From positions 1 through 32,932 of the IMG/VR virus record IMGVR_UViG_3300034523_000177: 32,932 nt of DNA; one strand, given 5' to 3'. The DNA comes from a virus. The stretch's first letter is position 1. Each line of letters begins with the position of its first letter. The notes under the pieces are model-generated. The model saw only the letters and a program-made list of their open reading frames with translations. It had not been told where the DNA came from and did no database searches. Both the position numbers and the translations under genes were made by a program. This document shows positions 7,552-13,961 of this stretch, piece after piece.

Positions 7552-8633
7552 TGCCTTACACCTGGACCACCGGCGAGACGATCACGGCTGCCAAGCTGAA
7601 TCCGACAGTTGTTAGCTTGACGGCATCTTCAATCACCGACAGCTGGACCAGCCGCACAGCTATGACAACCGCAAGGTTCTATCCTGCCTCAGCTGGTCTA
7701 GGTAGCTATCTGTATGTTTTTGGCGGATACACGTCCGGACCCGTTGCAACCAATGAAAGATACGACCCAAGTGCAAACAGCTGGACTTCAAGAGCCAGTA
7801 TGGGAACTGCCAGGTATTTTTTGGCTGGCTCTGCTTTGGGTTCTTACGTTTACTCGATAGGAGGCCGGACAGACTCGGTCGCGCTGTCAACAGTCGAGCA
7901 GTATGACCCTTCCGCAAATACTTGGACTGCCAAGGCGAGTCTATCCGCCATCAAATATGGCCTTGCAGCAAGCAGCAATTCCAGCAAGGTCTATGCCTAC
8001 TCTGGAAGAAACACGTCGACCATTCTGGCGACCGTTGAAGAATACGACCCTGTGGGAAACACCTGGACCTCCAAGACGAGCGTGAACACGGCAAGAGAGG
8101 GCCTTGCCGGTGCAACGGTTGGGACTTTTATTTATGCCTACGGTGGAAGCACGGGTTCAAACTCTGCTGTAACCGAAAGGTATGACCCAACCGCAAACAG
8201 TTGGATTTCACGAGCCAACATGAATACGGCCAGGAAAGAATTGGCGGGTGCTGCGCTTGGGGGATATGCCTACTCATTTGGTGGTGATACTGGCTCGGTT
8301 TCTGCTGTCACAGAACAATACGACCCTGGCACGAACACCTGGGCAACCAGGGCCACCTTAGGAACAGCCCGAAAACAGCTCACGGGCTCTTCACTGGGAG
8401 ATTACTTTTATTCGTTTGGTGGATACACAACCGCCTCGGTCGGAACAACAGAGCGGTATGGACCATTCAGCTCTGGAACAACCCAATCAATAACAAGGGA
8501 CAGCCTCTGTGTGGCCTACTCGCCAGGTGTAAAAATAAGAAACCGAACCAATTACGCCAGTGGATCGATTGTGTACGCCAAGAATGGCGACACCATCGAA
8601 GCAGATGGCGCGACAGACGTGATTATTTTTTAA
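7551..8633 (+). CDS. Kelch-repeat tail tip protein, candidate receptor-binding protein
   Basis: 360 residues. It starts with MPYTWTTGETITAAKLN, a short anchor seen at the N-terminus of many phage tail proteins. Residues about 33-310 hold six Kelch repeats of 46-47 residues, each with a GG/SG pair, then ERYDPSANSW-type ends (YDP-x3-NxW) and a TAR turn, so a six-bladed beta-propeller is expected. The last 50 residues (SLCVAYSPGVKIRNRTNY and on) look like a separate cap. GC content is far lower than its neighbours: 60-base samples at 7741 and 8101 count 48% and 53%, against 72% at 7201. That points to recent transfer. Role as host-recognition protein is inferred from position and fold. Confidence 0.75.
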   Translation: MPYTWTTGETITAAKLNPTVVSLTASSITDSWTSRTAMTTARFYPASAGLGSYLYVFGGYTSGPVATNERYDPSANSWTSRASMGTARYFLAGSALGSYVYSIGGRTDSVALSTVEQYDPSANTWTAKASLSAIKYGLAASSNSSKVYAYSGRNTSTILATVEEYDPVGNTWTSKTSVNTAREGLAGATVGTFIYAYGGSTGSNSAVTERYDPTANSWISRANMNTARKELAGAALGGYAYSFGGDTGSVSAVTEQYDPGTNTWATRATLGTARKQLTGSSLGDYFYSFGGYTTASVGTTERYGPFSSGTTQSITRDSLCVAYSPGVKIRNRTNYASGSIVYAKNGDTIEADGATDVIIF

Positions 8634-8645
8634 GGAGGAGTATCA

Positions 8646-9047
8646 ATGTTCACCGCTCGTGAAATCGCCAAGGAACTCGGGGAGGACGTTGCCGCCGTGC
8701 GTGCCGTGCTGCCCGGTATCGACCAGGCCGCCATCTTCGCCGCCGAGCAGGCCAAGGTGAGCGTCGAAGTATGGGATGGCGTGTCTGACATTCAAGGCAT
8801 CCCGGCCGCCCACTGGAAGCAGACGGGAGACCTCCCTGAAGGCGGCCACATGTACCTGCTTCGTGACGCCGCAACAGGCCTGGTGCTGCGGGCTCAACCG
8901 CACGCCCCGGCGGGCATCGGCCGCGCGCCGATGACCCACGCACAGGCCATCGCCTTCGGCACCCAGCACCGCGACGAGGCGGCCCAGGCTGGCGCTCGGG
9001 CGGCCATCCTCAAGGCTGTGGACCTGGCACTCGACGCACAGGTTTAG
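8646..9047 (+). CDS. unknown protein between tail tip and lysis genes
   Basis: 133 residues behind a strong ribosome site (AAGGAGGAGTATCA before ATG). The N-terminus (MFTAREIAKELGEDVAAVRAVL) looks like a small helix-turn-helix-like helical unit. The middle is beta-type (MYLLRDAATGLVLRAQPHAP), and the end is helical (DEAAQAGARAAILKAVDLAL). I do not recognise the family. It is transcribed with the tail genes and its GC is back to the phage norm. A tail-tip accessory or fibre chaperone is possible from position only. Confidence 0.6.
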   Translation: MFTAREIAKELGEDVAAVRAVLPGIDQAAIFAAEQAKVSVEVWDGVSDIQGIPAAHWKQTGDLPEGGHMYLLRDAATGLVLRAQPHAPAGIGRAPMTHAQAIAFGTQHRDEAAQAGARAAILKAVDLALDAQV

Positions 9048-9049
9048 GG

Positions 9050-9078
9050 ACGACATGGCCCGGCCGTGCCCTTAGACT
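9050..9078 (+). promoter_or_regulatory. candidate leaderless late promoter for the lysis cassette
   Basis: ACGACA (9050-9055), 17 bases, TAGACT (9073-9078), 6 bases, then ATG 9085. There is no Shine-Dalgarno before this ATG, and a start about 6-7 bases after the -10 box would place transcription at or near the ATG. The same layout, with identical spacings and a shared GGGACGACA and CCGGCC in the spacer, occurs before the portal gene (26218-26246). Confidence 0.55.
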
Positions 9079-9094
9079 TGATCTATGGGCACGG
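9064..9094 (+). promoter_or_regulatory. hairpin across the first lysis start codon
   Basis: CCGTGCCC (9064-9071) and GGGCACGG (9087-9094) form a perfect 8-bp inverted repeat with a 15-base gap. The ATG at 9085 sits at the edge of the stem. In a transcript coming from upstream tail genes the stem would hide the start; in a transcript that starts at the nearby -10 box the left arm would be missing and the start free. That could time lysis. Confidence 0.5.
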
Positions 9095-9312
9095 AACAGC
9101 TTCCTGTCGATAACGACACGCGCCTCGCGAAAATCGAAACCAAGGTGGATCAGATCCACCTGGCGCTGTGTGGCGACCTCGCAGGCACAGCCCACGGCCT
9201 GCACGCCCGCGTCGCCAAGCTTGAAGCGTGGGCGAAGTGGCTCGCGACCATCGTTACAGCGCTGGTCGTAGCCGCCTTCTCCCAGCTGCTCGGCTTCAAG
9301 GGCCTCCGCTGA
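9085..9312 (+). CDS. coiled-coil membrane protein of the lysis cassette (holin or XhlA-like)
   Basis: 75 residues. Residues about 10-50 are a polar helix (TRLAKIETKVDQIHLAL, RVAKLEAWAKW) and 51-68 a membrane segment (LATIVTALVVAAFSQLLGF), ending in a short basic tail. This is the shape of XhlA-type lysis proteins and some holins. It is followed by the endolysin with a one-base TGATG overlap. No ribosome site precedes the ATG. A second membrane protein lies after the endolysin, so this may be a holin partner or antiholin rather than the main holin. Confidence 0.65.
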   Translation: MGTEQLPVDNDTRLAKIETKVDQIHLALCGDLAGTAHGLHARVAKLEAWAKWLATIVTALVVAAFSQLLGFKGLR

Positions 9313-9722
9313 TGCCCATCCCGACGACCTACCCCAACGCCACGCACCTGACGCCGAACTTCACCTGGGCCGAGTTCGCGTGCCGCTGCGGCCAGTGCGG
9401 GGGCGAGTTCCCCAAGAGCGTGCGCAACCAGCTGCTGCGTCTCGCGCCTGCCCTCCAGGCCCTGCGCGACAAGGTTGGCCCCGTCCGCATCACCTCGGGC
9501 TACCGCTGCCCGCGTCACAACACGGCCGTGGGCGGGGCACGCGCCAGCCAGCACGTGCTCGGCCTGGCCGCCGACATCGTCAGCCGCACCCACGCCCCGG
9601 CCCAGCTCGCCGAGGTGGCCGAGACCATCCCCGCCATCGCAGCCGGTGGCATCGGCCTGTACCCCTCGTGGGTCCACGTGGACGTTCGCACCAACGGCCG
9701 CGCCCGCTGGGACAACCGATAG
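9312..9722 (+). CDS. endolysin, M15-family zinc peptidase
   Basis: 136 residues from ATG 9312. The same frame is open upstream, but that part overlaps the membrane protein gene. The family motif SGYRCPRHNTAVGGARASQH is followed by VLGLAADI, with zinc ligands H81 and D88 and the third ligand H122 in SWVHVDV. M15 peptidases of this size (the D-Ala-D-Ala carboxypeptidase / L-Ala-D-Glu endopeptidase group) cut peptidoglycan cross-links. CRCGQCGG near residue 24 may bind an extra metal or form disulphides. No signal peptide is seen, so release should need a holin. Confidence 0.9.
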   Translation: MPIPTTYPNATHLTPNFTWAEFACRCGQCGGEFPKSVRNQLLRLAPALQALRDKVGPVRITSGYRCPRHNTAVGGARASQHVLGLAADIVSRTHAPAQLAEVAETIPAIAAGGIGLYPSWVHVDVRTNGRARWDNR

Positions 9723-9731
9723 GAGCGCCCT

Positions 9732-10043
9732 ATGAACCTTGACCTCATCCTGCCGGCCCTCGCGCCGCTGCTTCCGCTCGTCATCGCCCCGGCGGCCGCC
9801 ACGATCACCGAGGCTGCCAAGCGCGTCCCGGCCGTCCCGTTTGACGGTCGCACCAAGGCGACCATCCTCGCGGCCCTCCTGGCCGTCTCCCTGCTGCTAC
9901 GCGTCGCCATCGCCTGGGTGACGGGCACGCTGGATCACATCAGCTGGGCCGACGAGCTGCGCGTCCTGGTCGACGCCATCATCGCAGCGCTCACGGCGGC
10001 CGGCGGCTACGCGCTGCTGACCAGCTCAAAGCCGAACGTCTGA
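9732..10043 (+). CDS. holin-like membrane protein
   Basis: 103 residues behind TAGGAGCGCCCT. It has a hydrophobic start (about residues 5-27, LILPALAPLLPLVIAPAAATI), a membrane segment at about 45-63 (ILAALLAVSLLLRVAIAW), and a third at about 83-97 (IIAALTAAGGYALL), with a charged loop between. Size, two to three membrane spans and position right after the endolysin fit a holin. No sequence family was recognised, so the name rests on shape and context. It is the last gene before the terminator cluster. Confidence 0.65.
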   Translation: MNLDLILPALAPLLPLVIAPAAATITEAAKRVPAVPFDGRTKATILAALLAVSLLLRVAIAWVTGTLDHISWADELRVLVDAIIAALTAAGGYALLTSSKPNV

Positions 10044-10050
10044 AGCTTGC

Positions 10051-10142
10051 GGCGGGTGTCGTTTCCCGCCGTAGGAGGGGGGCCGTGGTGTGTGCCACGG
10101 CCAAGGGGGAGCCCGGCGGCTACGGTCGCCGGGCGCCTTTTT
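10051..10142 (+). terminator. three stacked hairpins ending in a rho-independent terminator
   Basis: Stem 1: GGCGGG 10051-10056 with CCCGCC 10065-10070. Stem 2: GGCCGTGG 10081-10088 with CCACGGCC 10095-10102. Stem 3: GCCCGGCG 10111-10118 with CGCCGGGC 10127-10134, followed by GCC and TTTTT at 10138-10142. The third is a strong terminator that closes the late transcript before the attachment site. Confidence 0.85.
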
Positions 10143-10149
10143 GCTGGCC

Positions 10150-10185
10150 CCAACAAGAAACCCCACCTGCCGTGAGCGGGTGGGG
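10150..10185 (-). terminator. possible terminator for leftward transcription
   Basis: CCCCACC 10161-10167 pairs with GGTGGGG 10179-10185. On the minus strand the stem is followed by TTTCTTGTTGG. It would stop leftward transcripts from the repressor direction before they enter the lysis genes. Confidence 0.45.
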
Positions 10186-10337
10186 GAACTTGTCGGCGGG
10201 ACCGTGAAGAACCGCCACGCGAGCGACTTGGGGGAAGCTCAGCGACCGGCGCGTGGGGCGCCGATGAAGATCAGGTTATCAGACGGGTGATCAGCAGTCA
10301 AGTGTCTGCCGAAAACCAGACAGATTTCCCATCAACA

Positions 10338-10356
10338 GTTGGATATAAGTTGGATA
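10338..10356 (+). repeat. P-arm integrase sites (two GTTGGATA copies)
   Basis: Direct copies at 10338-10345 and 10349-10356, spaced 11 bases, left of the attP core. They match the repeats on the other side of the core, as expected for arm-type binding sites of a tyrosine integrase. Confidence 0.65.
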
Positions 10357-10384
10357 GCCGAAAACCCGAAACCCGGAAACGTAG

Positions 10385-10428
10385 TGGAGATAAGCGGATT
10401 CGAACCGCTGACCCCCTGCGTGCAAAGC
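10385..10428 (-). other. attP core: 3' half of tRNA-Ala(TGC)
   Basis: On the minus strand these 44 bases read from the anticodon loop (TTTGCAC, anticodon TGC) through the variable loop, a perfect T arm (AGCGG TTCGAAT CCGCT) and the 3' acceptor strand TATCTCC with discriminator A. Upstream the anticodon stem no longer pairs (CCGC facing GCAGG), so identity with the host gene ends there. After the discriminator comes CTA, not CA, so CCA is not encoded here. Integration would restore the host tRNA 3' half. Confidence 0.85.
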
Positions 10429-10560
10429 GGAGGACAACCCTTTTTCGCCCTCAACCGAAGGCCCGCTTTCTTGCTTGACCGCAGGCCCGAAACCCGCTTA
10501 AATCAAACATCTCCCCCCGCTTGACTGGTCGTTGTTCGTCGGTGCTTGTCGGGCCAGAAA

Positions 10561-10610
10561 GTTGGATAGTTGGACGGAGAGAGTTGGATAGGAGTTGGAT
10601 GGGTTGGATA
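10561..10610 (+). repeat. P'-arm integrase sites (five GTTGGA repeats)
   Basis: Copies at 10561 (GTTGGATA), 10569 (GTTGGAC), 10583 (GTTGGATA), 10594 (GTTGGAT) and 10603 (GTTGGATA), all in the same direction. The last two overlap the integrase start region, so bound integrase should also repress its own gene. Confidence 0.65.
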
Positions 10611-11764
10611 CGATCCACTTCACGAAGGCCGCCATCGAGGCCCTGACGACACCCGCCAAGCGTATCCGCATCAAGGACGCGAAGCAGCCGGGCCTGTGCC
10701 TGTACCTGACGCCTGCCGGCAAGCGGACGTGGTACCTGTTCGCCCGCATCCAGGGCGTGCTGCACGAGCGACGCCTCGGCGACTACCCGGCCTTCACGGT
10801 GGACCAGGCACGGCAGGAAGCCGGCCGCCTCGTCTCCGAGCTGCAGCGGGGCATCGACTCGCGCAAGACGCGGACGGCCGAGCCGACGCTGGGCGAGGTG
10901 TGGGACTGGTGGCGCGAGCAGCATGCCAAGCCCCGTGGGGCGGCTAAGCGGCTGGCCTCGGATGAGAGCCTGTGGCGGCTGCACCTGGCGCCGACGTTGC
11001 AGCACCGCCGGCTGAACACGATCACGCGCTCGGACCTCCGGGCCTTGCATGTCGAGCTGGGCAACCGAGTCGGCACGCGCACGGCGAACCTGGCGCTGAA
11101 CATGGTGCGGGCGATGTGGAATAAGGCACTCCTCTACGAGACGACGGCGCTGCCCAACCCGGCCGACAAGCTGGAGCGCTTCCCGGAGGCGCGGCGCGAC
11201 CGCCGGCTGATGCCTGCCGAGGGGCGGCGGTTTTTCGAGGAGTTGGCGAAGGCGCGGCCCGACACGCGGGACTTCGTCCTGCTCTCGCTGTACACCGGCG
11301 CCCGGCGCGGGAACGTGCAGGCGATGCGGTGGGATCAGATCGACTGGGAGGCGCGGACGTGGCGCATCCCCAAGACGAAGAACGGCAAGCCGCAGACCAT
11401 CCCCCTCGAGCAGGCCGAGCTGGACCTCCTGCGCCAGCGCCTGGCCGACCAGGGCGGCGAGACCGAGTGGGTGTTTCCCTCGCGACGGGGCGCGAAGTCC
11501 CCGCACCTGACGGAGCCAAAGCGCGGGTGGCACGCCCTGCTGAAGGCGGCCGAGATACCCGACTTCCACCTTCACGATCTGCGCCGCACGCTGGCGAGCT
11601 TTATGGCCGACACGGGTGCCAGCCTGCACGTCGTGGGCTCGGCGCTCGGGCACACCAGCCCGGCTGCCACGGCCATCTACGCGCGGCTGCAGCTCGATCC
11701 CGTGCGCCACGCGAAGCGGCGGGCGCTGGAGGCGATAGACGAGGCGCGCTCTACCAGTCCCTGA
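10604..11764 (+). CDS. int: tyrosine integrase with DUF4102-type N-terminal arm domain
   Basis: 386 residues from TTG 10604, chosen because AGGAG (10590-10594) lies nine bases upstream; TTG 10595 is an alternative. Numbers count from 10604. The N-terminal domain (IKDAKQPGLCLYLTPAGKRTWYL) is the arm-binding type found in many tRNA-site integrases. A core-binding SAM-like domain spans about 93-180. The catalytic set is complete: R234 (TGARRGN), K259 (TKNGK hairpin), H324 and R327 (HDLRRT), H350 (LGHTS) and Y359 (AIYARL). It should recombine the adjacent attP with a host tRNA-Ala gene. Its 3' end overlaps the convergent repressor gene by 14 bases. Confidence 0.95.
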   Translation: MDTIHFTKAAIEALTTPAKRIRIKDAKQPGLCLYLTPAGKRTWYLFARIQGVLHERRLGDYPAFTVDQARQEAGRLVSELQRGIDSRKTRTAEPTLGEVWDWWREQHAKPRGAAKRLASDESLWRLHLAPTLQHRRLNTITRSDLRALHVELGNRVGTRTANLALNMVRAMWNKALLYETTALPNPADKLERFPEARRDRRLMPAEGRRFFEELAKARPDTRDFVLLSLYTGARRGNVQAMRWDQIDWEARTWRIPKTKNGKPQTIPLEQAELDLLRQRLADQGGETEWVFPSRRGAKSPHLTEPKRGWHALLKAAEIPDFHLHDLRRTLASFMADTGASLHVVGSALGHTSPAATAIYARLQLDPVRHAKRRALEAIDEARSTSP

Positions 11765-12611
11765 CCTGGCGGATGACGATGCCGACCAGCTCGGCCTCAT
11801 CGTAACGGACGCGCCGAATCGCCTGACCGAACACGTGCTCTTCAAGGTACACGCCCAGGTCGTCCTCTTTGTAGAACTTGCAGGCGTAGCCCTCGGGCGT
11901 GCGAACCACGACGGGCTTACCGCTGACGGGCTTCACGCCGTCGGCCACCTTCACCAGGACGAAGTCTCCGTCCACGATGCCGGCACCGCTCATCGAGTCC
12001 CCGCGCACCCGGATGGCCGCATCGGCGCCGCGGGTGAACTCTGGGGGCAGGTACAGGTGCTCTGTTGCTTTGTCCATAATGGCCGCCAAGGGCTCGCCGC
12101 AAGCCGCCGCGCCAAGAATCGGCACGGCCACCACGTTGCCCACGTAGGTAAGTTGTCCCCCAGGCTCAGGTATACCCTTGGCTGCTGCCGAACTTTCGCC
12201 GATGATCGGCTCCAGTCCATGGTTTTGGGCGTTCTCGCCACTGGCAACAACCCGCAAAACCATGGCGGGTCCATGGTTTCCATGGATTTGGCCGCTTGCT
12301 GATTCTACCCCTTGGTCCTGGTAGCCAACAATCTGGAGCAAGTCGGACAACGGCACGCCCAGGCCGCGGGCCAAGCGCACAAGCGTGTCGTACTTGGGAA
12401 GTGTGCTCTGCCTTGGTCGCTCGATCTTATGGATGGTCGAGGTTGGAATGTCCCCTCGACGTCGAACTTCGTTGAGGCTTAAGCCCTTCTCTGCGCGCAC
12501 GCGTGCAACGTACGCGGCGAGCTGCTCGTGCGGTGCGTCCGCCACTTCACGCTTCCCCCGTGCATCAATGTAGAAAAGCATAGCACCGACAGCCTTTGCA
12601 CATTTTCGCAT
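11751..12611 (-). CDS. CI/LexA-like repressor with S24 autocleavage domain
   Basis: 286 residues from ATG 12611 (AAGGGGG just upstream on the minus strand); ATG 12581 is a weaker alternative. An XRE-type helix-turn-helix lies at about 30-95 (GLSLNEVRRRGDIPTSTIHKIE). Residues 100-160 form a linker. The S24 peptidase domain follows: cleavage site C171-G172 (GAAACGEP), Ser206 (RGDSMSGAG) and Lys245 (ACKFYK). Such repressors cleave themselves with RecA after DNA damage. It is the only minus-strand gene and is divergent from the Cro-like gene, sharing the operator region. It should maintain lysogeny. Confidence 0.93.
   Translation of the reverse strand: MRKCAKAVGAMLFYIDARGKREVADAPHEQLAAYVARVRAEKGLSLNEVRRRGDIPTSTIHKIERPRQSTLPKYDTLVRLARGLGVPLSDLLQIVGYQDQGVESASGQIHGNHGPAMVLRVVASGENAQNHGLEPIIGESSAAAKGIPEPGGQLTYVGNVVAVPILGAAACGEPLAAIMDKATEHLYLPPEFTRGADAAIRVRGDSMSGAGIVDGDFVLVKVADGVKPVSGKPVVVRTPEGYACKFYKEDDLGVYLEEHVFGQAIRRVRYDEAELVGIVIRQVRDW
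12217..12285. repeat. four CCATGG sites and an 11-bp inverted repeat inside the repressor gene
   Basis: CCATGG occurs at 12217, 12260, 12271 and 12280. CCATGGTTTTG (12217-12227) is the exact reverse complement of CAAAACCATGG (12255-12265). They fall in the linker coding part (NHGL, GNHGPAM). It could be a binding site, an mRNA hairpin or chance from repeated NHG codons. Confidence 0.5.
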
Positions 12612-12619
12612 GAGCCCCC

Positions 12620-12649
12620 TTGACGCCTTCTACTTTCGTGCAATACACT
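12620..12649 (+). promoter_or_regulatory. rightward early promoter (sigma70-like)
   Basis: TTGACG 12620-12625, 18-base spacer, TACACT 12644-12649, leading to the Cro-like gene at 12683. The spacer contains the left operator arm, so a repressor bound there would block polymerase. I found no clear leftward promoter for the repressor. Confidence 0.65.
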
Positions 12650-12670
12650 GGCTCTGCACAAAAGTAGAAG
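12627..12670. promoter_or_regulatory. operator: 16-bp inverted repeat between repressor and Cro-like gene
   Basis: CTTCTACTTTCGTGCA (12627-12642) and TGCACAAAAGTAGAAG (12655-12670) are inverted copies with one mismatch, 12 bases apart. They bracket the -10 box of the rightward promoter, as expected for operator sites bound by the S24 repressor and the Cro-like protein. Confidence 0.7.
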
Positions 12671-12682
12671 GGAGGTGAAACC

Positions 12683-12913
12683 GTGCAATTTAATCCTGAA
12701 GCTGTTGCGGCAGCGCGGATTGCGGCTGGTCTTAGCAAGCCTGCTCTCGCCAGGGCCTCACGTCTGGCGCTTCGCACCGTCTACAACCTTGAGTCAGGCG
12801 TCGTGAAGAGTCCAGACGCAAAGACTGTCCAGCGTTTGGCCGAAGCAACCGGCGTTGACTGGTCCTATTTTTTTGCCCCTGTCTTCCATAAAAGTGCAAG
12901 CGAGGCTGTCTGA
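12683..12913 (+). CDS. Cro-like XRE-family regulator
   Basis: 76 residues from GTG 12683, with a strong GGGAGGTGAAACC ribosome site. Residues about 8-55 form one helix-turn-helix domain (AARIAAGLSKPALARASRLA, then YNLESG), and no peptidase domain follows. First gene of the rightward early operon, opposite the repressor, so a Cro-like role is likely: it would bind the same operator and help commit to the lytic cycle. The TGA shares a base with the next ATG. Confidence 0.8.
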   Translation: MQFNPEAVAAARIAAGLSKPALARASRLALRTVYNLESGVVKSPDAKTVQRLAEATGVDWSYFFAPVFHKSASEAV

Positions 12914-13089
12914 TGTCCAAGCTGCTCACCACCCGGCAGGCAGCGGAGCTGCTCGAGGTCTCCGAGGAGACGCTCAAGGACTGGCGTTACCGCAAGCTGC
13001 GCGACCTTCGGTGGATTCGGATCGGCCGGATGGTCCGGTACGAGCTGTCCGAGGTCCAGGCCTTCATCACGCGGCACCGCGCCGTCTGA
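12913..13089 (+). CDS. excisionase / AlpA-type winged helix protein
   Basis: 58 residues, one domain. It starts MSKLLTTRQAAELLEVSEET, then LKDWRYRKLRD and IGRMVRYELSEVQAFI, the pattern of MerR-like excisionases and AlpA regulators. It is coupled to the Cro-like gene by a TGATG overlap. Excisionases in the early operon let lytic induction trigger excision with the integrase. The gene is not beside int, so a purely regulatory role is also possible. Confidence 0.75.
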   Translation: MSKLLTTRQAAELLEVSEETLKDWRYRKLRDLRWIRIGRMVRYELSEVQAFITRHRAV

Positions 13090-13132
13090 TTTTACTCCGC
13101 TTCACACATCGTTACAAGTAGAGGAAACCCCG

Positions 13133-13282
13133 ATGCTGACAATCTCTGAGGCCATCGAGCAGCACCAGCGCCGCCGGCGCATCGAGGCTGTCCTGGCCCG
13201 CGTGGCTGCCAAGCCGAGCCTGCGGTACGCCCGCCGGGCGACGTGGCGCGACCGCCTGGCGAAGCTGCTGCGGCTGCGCTGA
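13133..13282 (+). CDS. small arginine-rich protein
   Basis: 49 residues with AGAGGAAACCCCG before ATG 13133; TGA 13280-13282 overlaps the next ATG. It is mostly helical and very basic (HQRRRRIEAVLARVAAKPSL, then RYARRATWRDRLAKLLRLR). The family is not recognised. Charge suggests nucleic acid binding. Early operon position, directly after the excisionase-like gene. Confidence 0.6.
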   Translation: MLTISEAIEQHQRRRRIEAVLARVAAKPSLRYARRATWRDRLAKLLRLR

Positions 13283-13479
13283 TGTGCGCGGTCTGCGGCG
13301 GAGCGGGCGCCATCGAGACGCCCATCCGCGTGTGGGTCCAGGCGGCGGATCACGCCGGCTTCTGGGCCGAGGATGCCGAGGTCACGCCGTGCGCGTGCCT
13401 CCAAGAAGAAACCGCCCCGGGCTGGACCCCCGAGGCGGCGGATGTGACCCCCAGTGATCAGGAGCCGTGCCCATTCTAG
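13282..13479 (+). CDS. small cysteine-rich protein ending in PF
   Basis: 65 residues from ATG 13282; the frame is open upstream but the overlap with the previous TGA fixes the start. CAVCGGAG at residue 2 and CAC near residue 40 may form a zinc site, as in short zinc-ribbon proteins of phage early operons. It ends SDQEPCPF, an acidic end with final PF like the SSB C-terminal tip. The family is not recognised. Confidence 0.6.
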   Translation: MCAVCGGAGAIETPIRVWVQAADHAGFWAEDAEVTPCACLQEETAPGWTPEAADVTPSDQEPCPF

Positions 13480-13496
13480 CACGGCGGGAGAAACCA

Positions 13497-13961
13497 ATGA
13501 ACGAACAAATCGCCAACGAGCAGGCCCAGCGCCTGCTGTCCTTGATGGGTTACGTGACCCGCCTCGAGCGGTCGTGGGAGATGTTGAACGAGGTCGTGAA
13601 CCAGACCCGTGCCAACGCGCAGGGCTGGTCGCAGAGCTACCACGACCTGCGCGACGACCACCAGCAGCTTGCCAGCGAGGCGCGGGCGCAGCAGCTGGAG
13701 ATCGACCGGCTGAGCGCCGAGAACCGTGAGCTGCGCCGGACGGCCCGCGAGCTGCGCCAGGAGGTGGAGCTGCTGCAAGACCTGGTGGTGCCCGGCAAGG
13801 GCTTGATCGACCTTCTCGGCACCTGGAGCGGCGTCGGCCTGGCCGACCACTTCGACGCGGCCGCGTGCAGCCCCGTCGCCTATCACCGCGACGCTTGGTT
13901 GCAGCTGCGGGATGCCTGCTGCCGGGTGGCTGAGCAGCACCACGAGAAGGAGGCCGCGTGA
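13497..13961 (+). CDS. coiled-coil early protein
   Basis: 154 residues from ATG 13497 (GGGAGAAACCA upstream); an earlier ATG at 13467 is in the overlap with the previous gene and lacks a site. Residues about 10-100 form a long coiled coil (LEIDRLSAENRELRRTAREL and more), then a short globular end with HYxxD-like CSPVAYHRDAWLQLRDACC. It is translationally coupled to the ERF gene by TGATG, with AAGGAGG near its 3' end. Family unknown; perhaps a partner of the annealing protein. Confidence 0.6.
   Translation: MNEQIANEQAQRLLSLMGYVTRLERSWEMLNEVVNQTRANAQGWSQSYHDLRDDHQQLASEARAQQLEIDRLSAENRELRRTARELRQEVELLQDLVVPGKGLIDLLGTWSGVGLADHFDAAACSPVAYHRDAWLQLRDACCRVAEQHHEKEAA

Larger units (their letters stand above)
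10186..10603. other. gene-free attachment region (attP)
   Basis: No credible gene is seen here. The stretch holds two GTTGGATA repeats left of the core, the 44-base tRNA-derived core, and five more GTTGGA repeats to the right, ending at the integrase start. Open frames crossing the core only translate the tRNA fragment and are not genes. Confidence 0.8.

Noticed and set aside
7551-8633. Diversity-generating retroelement target in the Kelch gene
   Set aside because: No reverse transcriptase gene and no template copy are present; the repeats are protein blades.
10385-10428. A complete tRNA-Ala gene
   Set aside because: Only the 3' half from the anticodon loop is present; the anticodon stem does not pair and there is no D arm.
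10287-10524. Two short plus-strand frames across the attachment site
   Set aside because: They translate the reversed tRNA-Ala fragment (RIRTADPLRAK, GFEPLTPCVQSGG), a well-known false protein; no ribosome site.
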